From positions 1 to 24,927 of the forward strand of contig CAXNAA020000185.1 of assembly GCA_964200075.2 (NCBI GenBank): a stretch of 24,927 nt of DNA. Reading direction: 5' to 3'. Position numbers and translations under genes: made by a program. Below, piece by piece: positions 1 through 7,635 of the stretch; within the stretch, counting starts at the first letter, position 1; each line of letters starts with the position of its first letter. The notes beneath the pieces are model-generated. The model was not told where the DNA came from, did not search any database, and was given only the letters and a program-made list of their open reading frames with translations. The DNA is from Sphacelaria rigidula. Lineage: Eukaryota; Phaeophyceae; Sphacelariales.

Positions 1-182
1 CCTCCATTTCTCCCCCTTTGCCCTCGTCCTCACCAACAACCATTCCGCGAAGATGTGTGAAAAAAAAAAAATCCTGAAACATCGTGTTAGGGGGGGGGGG
101 GTGTACCCCCAAGTACCCCCAAGAAACTTATTGTTACATTGCGTGCCCCCCGCCGCCGACGACCCGTTTTGCCACTTACAAA
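1..182. other. Non-coding leader with homopolymer runs
   Basis: No convincing gene is visible here. The stretch carries an A run near 60-70 and a long G run near 90-101, followed by two C5 tracts separated by AAGTA. An open frame crosses it only from a GTG inside the run-rich sequence. I take the first ATG at 183 as the start of the next gene, so this is upstream or intergenic sequence. Confidence 0.5.
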
Positions 183-617
183 ATGGAGCTGCAGCATGTG
201 CTCAAGAAAATTCTGGCGCTGTCACATGGACCTCCGTCGGTGATCGTGAACTGCTTCCAGACGGGGTACAGCGACAGCCTTGGCACGACCCCGGCGCGTG
301 TTGGGTGCAGAGTTGTGAAAGCCTCTCGGTCCAGCATTGAAGGGCTCACCGGCCACAACGTCAACTTTTCTGCATGCACCGACTGCGGCGCTGTTTCGGG
401 GTGCTTCGGAGTTCTGGGTGACGTCACGACGCCGTTTCAGTTTGAGCCAGACGACCCCCGTTCGATTCTGCTACAAAGTCTAATCACGGAGACGGAGAAC
501 GGCGCACAATGGGGACAACAGGGTTGCGCTGACGCACGTGTGATTGGCATGATCAACGTGCACAGGTGCATGAAGATGTCTGAAACTCATACGAGGTGCT
601 TTTGTTGCGGACTGTAA
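183..617 (+). CDS. Cys-rich orphan protein, 144 aa
   Basis: The frame is open from a GTG at 84, but the sequence before the ATG at 183 is low-complexity G/C-run translation, so 183 is preferred. The protein starts MELQHVLKKI and ends with a cysteine-rich tail (RCFCCGL). It has scattered cysteines, including ACTDCG and SGCFG about midway. No transmembrane segment, signal peptide or known motif is recognised, and the function is unknown. It stops with TAA just before the convergent coiled-coil gene. The cysteines could bind metal or form disulfides if the product is a virion protein; that is inference only. Confidence 0.5.
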   Translation: MELQHVLKKILALSHGPPSVIVNCFQTGYSDSLGTTPARVGCRVVKASRSSIEGLTGHNVNFSACTDCGAVSGCFGVLGDVTTPFQFEPDDPRSILLQSLITETENGAQWGQQGCADARVIGMINVHRCMKMSETHTRCFCCGL

Positions 618-674
618 GTAGGCATTTTTTTAAAACGCCAAATTTGGTTTGTTGGATCTTTAATTCTATTTTTT

Positions 675-1412
675 CTACTTGATGGGTCCTACGAAGACGG
701 GCGATAGCTTCTTCTTCTTCTTAGACTTGTCCTTCGATTTCGCGGTCGGCCTAGGGTCATTCGGGAACAATTTCGCGGTCACATTTTCGAAGTCTTCTTC
801 GTCGATGTCAACCCCTATGTCTGGCACGTGCATGTTCCGCTGTCGGAATGCCGGCGCGCCGGCATCGAAGGCAGACTTGGCCGAGGTCTTCTTCTTGACT
901 CTGGTTCTCTTGACTGACTCAAAGTGTTTCTTGTGACACGTCACGAGGTACTTCCTGAGGGCAGTCCACACGGAGCTCATCGTTTCCCTGCGCAGAGTGA
1001 AATCATTGTTCGTCAGCGTCTTGATCTTTGCGGGAGACGGGACCGCAGATACCATCCTCTCGTGCAGAGCTTTCAAGTGTGCGTCGATGCAAGTGTTTTG
1101 CTTGGACGTCTCCGTAGCCTTTTTTTTGGCATTAGCTCTCTGCTTGCGCAACTCCTTTTCCAACAAGGCAGCGCGCTTTCGCTCGTCGTCGATCTTCTTC
1201 TTGGCTTCTCTCACCTGCTTTTTCATTTCAGCCTTCTCTTTGTCCAGGTTCTTCTTCATCGCAAGCTTCTCCTTCTTCAGCCTTTGCACCTCCGCGCGCT
1301 TTTTCTTGAGCGCATCCGAAACGACTGGCTTCATTTTCCCCGAGGCTCGTCTTGCCTTCAAGATCTGAGCCCTTTGTCGACGACGGGCAGTCGCTGATGT
1401 CGGATCGGCCAT
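675..1412 (-). CDS. Basic coiled-coil protein, 245 aa
   Basis: The protein is rich in Lys, Arg and Glu. Residues about 25-110 form a long charged helix of the KKKRAEVQRLKKEKLAMKK type, consistent with a coiled coil. A less charged middle follows (NDFTLRRETMSSVWTALRKYL), then an acidic patch (DIDEEDFENV) and a Lys-rich tail (KSKDKSKKKKKLSP). The frame could begin 22 residues earlier at 1478, but MADPTS at 1412 is the better start because the upstream residues are hydrophobic and come from the AT-rich divergent intergenic. No enzymatic motif is seen. A DNA-binding or virion packaging role is possible but unproven. Confidence 0.6.
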   Translation of the reverse strand: MADPTSATARRRQRAQILKARRASGKMKPVVSDALKKKRAEVQRLKKEKLAMKKNLDKEKAEMKKQVREAKKKIDDERKRAALLEKELRKQRANAKKKATETSKQNTCIDAHLKALHERMVSAVPSPAKIKTLTNNDFTLRRETMSSVWTALRKYLVTCHKKHFESVKRTRVKKKTSAKSAFDAGAPAFRQRNMHVPDIGVDIDEEDFENVTAKLFPNDPRPTAKSKDKSKKKKKLSPVFVGPIK

Positions 1413-1510
1413 CCTAATAAGTCGGACTTTGAGGTTGTGTAATAATATAATTGTGCATTTTGCGTTCAAAAAGCTCACAAAGGAATGTCACCAGCAGAAC
1501 ATATTCAGTC
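1413..1510. promoter_or_regulatory. Short AT-rich divergent intergenic, probable two-way promoter
   Basis: This gap separates the minus-strand coiled-coil gene from the plus-strand small ORF. It contains an AT-rich patch near 1440-1452 (TAATAATATAATTG). Divergent orientation and base composition are the only evidence; no defined viral promoter motif is recognised. Confidence 0.25.
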
Positions 1511-1837
1511 ATGTGCCTGACCTACTTCATGAATTGGTTCCGGAAGAGGTCTGAGAGCCAAGAGGAGAAAGAGAGCGAAGGACCAACGATTATCGAGAGT
1601 GGGCAAGTGTCTGTGTGGAGCCTGAGCGATAATTTCTGCCCGTCGTGGTCCCTCCCCAAGGGCACAAGCAACGGTTTCATCAACGCACGTAAGGTAGTCA
1701 AATTCGACGAGTATCTTGCCCTCGACTCAGAATTCTCGGTTCAGGAATCCCCAGAACACGACGATAGTTTTTCATCCAGTTTGTCTAAGCTACTGGACGG
1801 TTCAAATCACTCACGAGAACAAGACCAACAATCATGA
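1511..1837 (+). CDS. Small orphan protein, 108 aa, upstream of the helicase
   Basis: The frame is open from 1451, but the ATG at 1511 (MCLTYFMNWFRKR) is a reasonable start. The product has a short hydrophobic N-terminus, then a polar acidic and serine-rich body (SPEHDDSFSSSLSKLLDGS). No known domain is recognised. Its TGA overlaps the ATG of the helicase frame in the sequence ATGA, so the two may be translated from one transcript by termination-reinitiation, or the short frame may be the 5' part of a leader. Function unknown. Confidence 0.4.
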   Translation: MCLTYFMNWFRKRSESQEEKESEGPTIIESGQVSVWSLSDNFCPSWSLPKGTSNGFINARKVVKFDEYLALDSEFSVQESPEHDDSFSSSLSKLLDGSNHSREQDQQS

Positions 1838-3303
1838 TTCCCGCAAGCATCGTGTCGAGGAGAGTGCGCATTCCCAAATGTTGCATAGCTTCATCCAAGG
1901 TGGAGACGGACTTGGTCATCTCGGACAAAAGAAGTCTGGACTTTGGTGCCAGGACGAGCATGAAGACTTATGAGGAACTCCCGAATCATTTTCTCGTGCC
2001 CAAGGCGTACGGCCTGCAATACATTCGGGACAACGACCTGCCGTTTCGTTCGGTCATCCCCGAGGGAGACAGGATTGACGTGTCGTTCAAGGGTCAGCTA
2101 AGAACCGCGCAGGTGCCCGTGGTAGAAGATGCCATGGAATCTCTGGTCAGGGACGAAGGTGCGGTGCTCAACCTCTTTTGCGGCTTCGGAAAGACGACGT
2201 GCGCAAACATGGTGTCTACCCGGCTCGCGCTAAAAACACTAGTCCTCGTGCACACTTCTGCGCTCGCGGAACAATGGAAGGAAAGAATCGAGCAGTTCGT
2301 GGAAGGGTCGTCCGTGGGCATGATCAGGCAAAACACGTTCGACATCGACAACAGGACCCACGTGATCGGGCTGATGCAGTCCATCTCCAAAAGAACGTAC
2401 GAGAAGGGCGCGTTTGACTCGTTCGGCCTCATGATTATCGACGAGTGTCACCACGTCTGTGCCGAACAGCTGAGCAAGTGCATTGAGGTCTCGGGGACAA
2501 AGTACCGCCTAGGCTTGTCGGCAACTCCCTTCAGGGAGGACGGGTTTCATCCTTTTCTGTGGTCTTGCATTGGAAACATAGCGGCGACAATCGAGAGATC
2601 GTCGGACACCCAAGAGCTGTTGGTCGAGGCCGTCCTTGTAGTGAACGGGCCGAGCAAAGTTCATACCACGAAGAGGAGTTTCGGGAGAAGCGTGGTGAAC
2701 ATGTCGAGGATGGTATCTGACCTCTGCGACGAAAACACGGATGAAGCCAGGGAGAGGACCGCGCTTCTGACGACATGCATCTCGGAGAAAGCCGCGGAGG
2801 GAAGGCACGTGATTGTTCTGAGTGATCGAAGGCAGCACCTGAGAACGATCGGTGCCTCGTTGACAGATCTAGGCATCAAGTACGTGTTCATGGTAGGGGG
2901 CGAAGCAGGGATGAAAAGCAATAGTGTTCCGACCTGTGACAGGGTTCTTCACCCCGTTATCTTGGTCACGTACGCCTTCACCTCTGAAGGAGTCGACATC
3001 CCTTCCCTCGACACGGCAATCTTCGCCACCCCGAGGTCGGATGTGGTTCAGACGACGGGGAGAATCCTGCGGAAGTACCCGGACAAGAAGGTTCCTCTAG
3101 TAGTGGATTACGTGGATTCCCCGTTCGTGTTTAGGAACCAGTTTCGAAAGAGAGAGGCATACTACGCGTCCCTCGGAGGGATTGTCAAGAGGCTAGGTCC
3201 GTGGGAGGATCGAAAACAGCCGAAGAAAAAGGTCACGAAAGAGACGTCGAAAACAACATCAAAAAAAGAACCTCAGTTTGATTTTGGTGCGTTGGGAAAT
3301 TGA
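1834..3303 (+). CDS. Superfamily 2 DNA/RNA helicase, A18-like
   Basis: This 489-residue protein carries the main SF2 motifs in order: Walker A CGFGKTT (about 116-122), Walker B DECHH (203-207), motif III SATP (229-232) and motif VI QTTGRILR (406-413), with ILVTYAFTSEGVDIP as the motif V region. The layout matches the UvsW/A18-type helicases of large DNA viruses, which act in transcription termination or DNA repair; the exact role here is inference. The C-terminus is Lys-rich (KKKVTKETSKTTSKK). The first 42 residues are atypical, and the Met at 1960 (MKTYEELPNHF) is a credible alternative start. It ends in TGA, showing that TGA is used as a normal stop in this region. The gene appears intact. 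Confidence 0.88.
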   Translation: MIPASIVSRRVRIPKCCIASSKVETDLVISDKRSLDFGARTSMKTYEELPNHFLVPKAYGLQYIRDNDLPFRSVIPEGDRIDVSFKGQLRTAQVPVVEDAMESLVRDEGAVLNLFCGFGKTTCANMVSTRLALKTLVLVHTSALAEQWKERIEQFVEGSSVGMIRQNTFDIDNRTHVIGLMQSISKRTYEKGAFDSFGLMIIDECHHVCAEQLSKCIEVSGTKYRLGLSATPFREDGFHPFLWSCIGNIAATIERSSDTQELLVEAVLVVNGPSKVHTTKRSFGRSVVNMSRMVSDLCDENTDEARERTALLTTCISEKAAEGRHVIVLSDRRQHLRTIGASLTDLGIKYVFMVGGEAGMKSNSVPTCDRVLHPVILVTYAFTSEGVDIPSLDTAIFATPRSDVVQTTGRILRKYPDKKVPLVVDYVDSPFVFRNQFRKREAYYASLGGIVKRLGPWEDRKQPKKKVTKETSKTTSKKEPQFDFGALGN

Positions 3304-3337
3304 TTCAATTGTTTTTTTTTAGGAGGTTTAGATTTTG

Positions 3338-4600
3338 TTAGATTTGACCCAAATTTGAGGTTAAGAGATGTCGGAGATCTCTCATTGTTTTCGCGTGCGC
3401 ATCTTTGGAAAGGTTCGCGTGCCGCACACATACCCTGTCCTCCTTCACGACAACGGCTACCATGACGACGCCGTTGCTCGACATTCGCGACGCCTTTACT
3501 TCCTTACTTTCAACGAGACGTGTATTCCAACCGTTCACGCTCATGCGTTGTTGAACGGACTTTAGGACTTCTTTTTCAGCGGTAATGTCGACCCTGACGT
3601 TGAAGTCGAGAGACTTCGATTTCTCTTCCTCAGACGCGTCCTCCGAGAAGGAGTCCGAACTTGATTCGTGGCACAGCCGGACAGACTCGGGTTGGTTCTC
3701 GATCCAAGGATGGAGAAGGAGGCGTCTTGCCGAGAATCGTTTTTCTGGTTCTAAGATGAGCATTTTAGAGATGAAATCCGCGGCATCGTCTCTGACGTGC
3801 TTCGGTGTGGTATACTTGGACTTCGTCGCGTCGGTATCTCGGAAGGGCATGAACCCCACCAAGAGCACGTAAATCATCACGCCTAACGACCAGATATCCG
3901 CTTTGTCGCCCAGGTATTTTTCCCGCTGCAAAATCTCAGGGGCCATGTAGGCCAAAGTCCCGCACATCGTGCTCATCACCTTCATCCTCTTGGAGTTGCC
4001 CTCCATTGTCCTAGGATTAGGGTCTCCACCATCGTTATCATCGTTATCTTGCGTGTAGCAAAACTCGTCCAAGGACAAGGGAGAGATAGATTCGTCGTCC
4101 TCGTCGAGAGACCTATGCACATTGACGAGCTCTTCGACCTCCATGATGGAGGCAAAACCGAAGTCAGCCAAGAGGACGTTGTCGTAGGCGTCGAGCAAGA
4201 TGTTTTCAGGCTTGATATCCCTGTGACACACGTTCCTCAAGTGACAGTAGTTGAGCGCGCTGCAAAGCTGGTAGACGTACCGGCGGCACTCGGTGTCGGA
4301 AAGCTTGCCTCCCCTGGTGATCTTGGCGTACAGCTCTCCCCCGGAAACATAGTCCATGACGATGTACAAGTTTTCTGTCGACATGAGTACCTCCACGATC
4401 TGAACGATGTTCGGATGGTCGAGAACCTTCATGATAGAGATCTCCTTCTTCACCTGGGATCCCATCTGCGACCGCAAGATGCTTTGCTTGGAGATGCTCT
4501 TGATTGCGTACAAAACGTCGGAGTTCTTCTTCTTGGCCAGTTTCACCGTGCCGAAGGCTCCAGTACCAAGAACCCTCGTCGCTTCGTACTCCCCTATCAT
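3338..4600 (-). CDS. CAMK/SnRK-like serine/threonine protein kinase
   Basis: This 420-residue kinase appears complete. It has the glycine loop GTGAFGTV (12-19), the ATP-anchoring Lys in YAIK (34), catalytic HRDIKPEN (126-133), DFG (146-148), APE as MAPE (219-222) and DIWSLG (235-240). The activation segment is unusual: about 60 acidic and polar residues lie between DFG and TMCGTLAYMAPE. After the catalytic core comes a serine/acidic linker, then a C-terminal region (about 365-420) that resembles the KA1-type regulatory tail of AMPK/SnRK kinases. It probably phosphorylates host or virion proteins on Ser/Thr. It is divergent from the sulfotransferase gene and convergent with the helicase gene. 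Confidence 0.9.
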   Translation of the reverse strand: MIGEYEATRVLGTGAFGTVKLAKKKNSDVLYAIKSISKQSILRSQMGSQVKKEISIMKVLDHPNIVQIVEVLMSTENLYIVMDYVSGGELYAKITRGGKLSDTECRRYVYQLCSALNYCHLRNVCHRDIKPENILLDAYDNVLLADFGFASIMEVEELVNVHRSLDEDDESISPLSLDEFCYTQDNDDNDGGDPNPRTMEGNSKRMKVMSTMCGTLAYMAPEILQREKYLGDKADIWSLGVMIYVLLVGFMPFRDTDATKSKYTTPKHVRDDAADFISKMLILEPEKRFSARRLLLHPWIENQPESVRLCHESSSDSFSEDASEEEKSKSLDFNVRVDITAEKEVLKSVQQRMSVNGWNTRLVESKEVKASRMSSNGVVMVAVVVKEDRVCVRHANLSKDAHAKTMRDLRHLLTSNLGQI

Positions 4601-4717
4601 AAATTCAAAATTAAAAAGTGTACCTTACCGGTAGTCATATTTTTTTTTCTGTGTGACCCCCACGTTAGAGTGTTTCAATTTATCTTCATACTTAGTATTA
4701 TCAAGTATTGTTAAACG
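4601..4717. promoter_or_regulatory. AT-rich divergent promoter region, kinase and sulfotransferase
   Basis: This 117-bp gap lies between two divergently oriented, intact genes and must hold both 5' control regions. It contains a T9-like tract near 4641-4649 and AT-rich sequence up to the sulfotransferase ATG. No motif could be matched to a defined viral promoter. Confidence 0.3.
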
Positions 4718-5419
4718 ATGACTTCTCAAAACATTACTCGGCTGTGTGTGCTCGGGGAACGAGTCAGCGGGACATGCTTCATCCAGAGCCTCATCACGGA
4801 AAACACCAAGCTCACGCCGGTGTCACCCTACGGGCATAAGCACTTCTACCAGGACATCAACAAGCTTCGTCGCGACAACAACGACGACACTCTCTTCGTG
4901 TTCATCAGCAGAGATCTCATCGACTGGCTAAACTCCTTCAAGAACAACACGTTCCACGCCGAAGCCTCCATCCGAAACTGCAAGGACATGTCTTCCTTTC
5001 TGCGCATGGAGTGGAAATGCATCTTCGACAAGACCTCGGGAACGCCCGAGTCGAGCTCGCAGTACGGGGCAGAGATGATATGCGAGAGGGATCCGATCAA
5101 CGGGAAACGCTTCCCGAACGTCGTGCAGATGAGAAACTCAAAGTTGTGGCACTTCCTCGACGTACACAAACACGTTCGCAACTACGTGCACGTCCGCTAC
5201 GAGGACGTCCGGGAACACCCGGAGAGTTTCCTGGCATCCATCAGTGAGTGTTTCGGAGTCTCCAGATCCAAGATCTTTTACCCGGTCGACACCGTACGAG
5301 GGAAGGGGAGAGTTCCTTACGTCAAGAAGACTTACCCGGAGATGTCCGAAGAAGACAGGACGTTTGTCATCGAAAACGTCGACGAAGACCTGGAGTCGCT
5401 TCTAGGGTACTTGGAGTAA
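4718..5419 (+). CDS. Sulfotransferase-family protein
   Basis: The 233-residue protein begins with a P-loop-like 5'-phosphosulfate-binding motif, GERVSGTCF (13-21), corresponding to the SGT(T) loop of PAPS-dependent sulfotransferases. The segment VFISRDLIDWLNSF (61-74) matches the 3'-phosphate-binding Arg/Ser strand and helix. RYEDVREHPE (160-169) matches the RYEDL block of the family. The likely reaction is transfer of sulfate from PAPS to a glycan or other acceptor; the substrate cannot be read from the sequence. Family members occur in several algal giant viruses. No signal peptide or membrane anchor is seen. The gene is intact and ends with TAA. Confidence 0.75.
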   Translation: MTSQNITRLCVLGERVSGTCFIQSLITENTKLTPVSPYGHKHFYQDINKLRRDNNDDTLFVFISRDLIDWLNSFKNNTFHAEASIRNCKDMSSFLRMEWKCIFDKTSGTPESSSQYGAEMICERDPINGKRFPNVVQMRNSKLWHFLDVHKHVRNYVHVRYEDVREHPESFLASISECFGVSRSKIFYPVDTVRGKGRVPYVKKTYPEMSEEDRTFVIENVDEDLESLLGYLE

Positions 5420-5486
5420 AAGTGAAAAAAACAAAAAAAATATGTCGCGTTGTTTGTAAAGAGAAGTCTCATTGCCCAGTTTTCAA

Positions 5487-6824
5487 ATGTCCGTCGAGGC
5501 CTACATCCAACACATCACCAATCACAGCTACCAGGTCTGCAGGAAGCTGTTCTCCGGAGACTTCACCCAGATTGTCAAGCAAAACTATGACGGCACAGAC
5601 GTCTCCCTGCAGCACTCCTTCTACAGCATCGACGACGACGGCGTCGTGCAACAGCTCGGGGGCCTGAGCTTCTCCGAGAACCCAGGGGGATCGGTCAGCC
5701 TGAACCTCAACGTTACCGACTCCGCCTCGGGAGAAACCACTTCCGTTATGGCACTCTCGCCCGAGGGCATGAGCGTTTCGGGAGGAATTGACGTTGTCGG
5801 TGGTTCCACAAATTTCGACACGTCCACCATCAACGTAGCCGACTTCGACATAACCCTCGGGTCCGGAGCCACAGAGTCGTCCCAACTCGACGGAGGAGGC
5901 ATAGTCCTTGGCACCCCGGAATCCGGCACGAGAACGCTACTCTTCTCAGGGGCCATTAACTCGTGGTCGGCTAACGCGGGGTTCAACGTCGAGACCGGGG
6001 AGAGCTTCACCATTAACACCGATTCCGTCGTCCTCGACGAAGCCGGGCTGAAGATCTCGGACATCTTGCTCTCGCAGAGCGGCCTCAACATCGGCGACGA
6101 AGTCGAGCTCAACTCCGCGTCGCTCACCATCGGAGAAACCAACCCGGTGGTTCTCAACGCCTCCGGGTTGACCGTTGGGGACAGCCTCTCCCTGAGCACC
6201 GCCGCGGGTCTTCAGGCAGGGGACATATCCCTCGACAGCAACAACGGACTAGTCATCGGAACGGGAAGCACGGCCTTGATCCTGGACGGATCCGGCCTTT
6301 TCGTGGGAGACTCCATCGAGCTTAGCGTCGCCACCGGCCTGACTCTCGGAACCATCAACCTAAGCACGACGGGCCTCACCGTAGGGACCGACTTGGAGCT
6401 CAGTCAAGCCAACGGTTTGGTGCTGAGCGACGTCATCTTGAAGAACGAGGGGTTGACGTTCGAGTCTGCCACGGGAGACGTCGTCGTCAATGAAGAGGGG
6501 TTGTACGTCGGAGACACGTTCTCCATGACCAAAACTGGAGGGCTGGGATTGGGCCCAGGTCTCCAGATCAGCGACACCTCCATCATCTTCGGGACCAGCC
6601 CCGACGAAACCGTCTTGGACGATCAGTCGCTGAAACTTGGGGAAGACGTTCTCCTCAACCACGACGGGCTCTACTTCTCCAACGCCGACGCCGCCATCTA
6701 CATGTGACCCTCCAACAACTGGAAAATCTCCTTCGACTCGGCATCGGAGAACATCAAATTCGAGTACTTCGACACAAACCTCTCGTCGTACGTGGTGAAG
6801 ATGGAGCTCAAGTCCAGCGAATGA
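5487..6824 (+). CDS. Fibre-like beta-repeat protein with in-frame TGA
   Basis: I start at the ATG at 5487; a TTG five codons upstream is also in frame. The N-terminus (MSVEAYIQHITNHSY) is followed by a Gly/Ser/Asn-rich body with degenerate units of about 20-35 residues of the form GL-x-x-GD-x-x-L-x-x-x-x-GL. This looks like a beta-helical or trimeric fibre shaft. The frame stops at TGA 6705-6707. Beyond it, the same frame continues for 38 codons to TGA 6822-6824 and encodes NNWKISFDSASENIKFEYF, which resembles the short C-terminal module (IYLG...WRISFD...LKFEY) I associate with giant-virus fibre proteins. The TGA therefore probably interrupts one gene: a nonsense mutation, a sequencing error or a readthrough site. 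Confidence 0.65.
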
Positions 6825-6858
6825 CTTTGGATTATTTCATTTTAGTTTATTTCTTCTT

Positions 6859-7404
6859 TTACTTTATTTTCACGAAACATCCCGAGTGCCTCACGCTGAA
6901 GTTGCCGTTCTCGGCGACCTTACACCCGGCATCTCCCAAAAGACTTATGAGACCCCTCACAAAAGGCATCCTTCCAAAAGACATCTTCGGACACACCACG
7001 CCCAGACCCGAGCAATTTTTGACCATGTCGTAAAAATGAGACTTGCACGTGACGTGCTCCGTGTTGAACTCAGACTTCTTCTTCACCCTCACTCGAAACT
7101 GCTTCAGATGCCTATAGAACTTCCCGTCCCTCGACTCCACCTCGAAAGATCCCGGGACACACGTGACGTCTTCCATTTCCAAAACACCTAACAACAAGAG
7201 ATTGGTAGACGTGTCCTTCCTCAAGGCAAACACCGCGACACCGTCGCTGGGAACACCAGACATGAAGTCTCTGATGCTCCGGTTTATCCTTGAGCTCGTC
7301 GAGGACATCATGTCGACAAAAATGGTGTCCTCCAGGACAACCACGTCCACGACATATTTCAAACGTGTGTTTAGGATGTAGCTCGCCTTGGAAACCAAAT
7401 CCAT
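6859..7404 (-). CDS. Orphan protein, 181 aa
   Basis: The frame is complete, from ATG at 7404 to a stop at 6859. The protein is a mixed alpha/beta sequence with several cysteines in its C-terminal half (VTCKS, NCSGLGVVCPKMS, GDAGCK, SGCFV). No transmembrane helix or family motif is recognised. It lies downstream of the topoisomerase gene on the same strand, separated by about 230 bp. Function unknown. Confidence 0.55.
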   Translation of the reverse strand: MDLVSKASYILNTRLKYVVDVVVLEDTIFVDMMSSTSSRINRSIRDFMSGVPSDGVAVFALRKDTSTNLLLLGVLEMEDVTCVPGSFEVESRDGKFYRHLKQFRVRVKKKSEFNTEHVTCKSHFYDMVKNCSGLGVVCPKMSFGRMPFVRGLISLLGDAGCKVAENGNFSVRHSGCFVKIK

Positions 7405-7635
7405 AACGTCTTACCCTAAGGTCCAAGGTCCACGTCTGTCAGCCTTACCGACTCGTAAATGCAGGCAAATTCGCTCTCCGATCCCAACCCTAGTCCCAGA
7501 GTCTTGTTTTTTGTTGATTTTTGGCGTCCTCTGCTAAGAATGCTGGGAATCCTGAGAACACCTTTCCAGCAACACCAAGCACACATGCAAGCAAATAAGA
7601 CCTAGCTAACCAAGTCTCACATAAAAAAAGTGTAA
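7405..7635. other. Intergenic, nothing recognised
   Basis: This gap lies between the 181-residue orphan and the topoisomerase stop codon. Only short frames are present and none is protein-like. No strong hairpin or repeat was noticed. It presumably contains the topoisomerase 3' end signal and the orphan's promoter. Confidence 0.4.
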
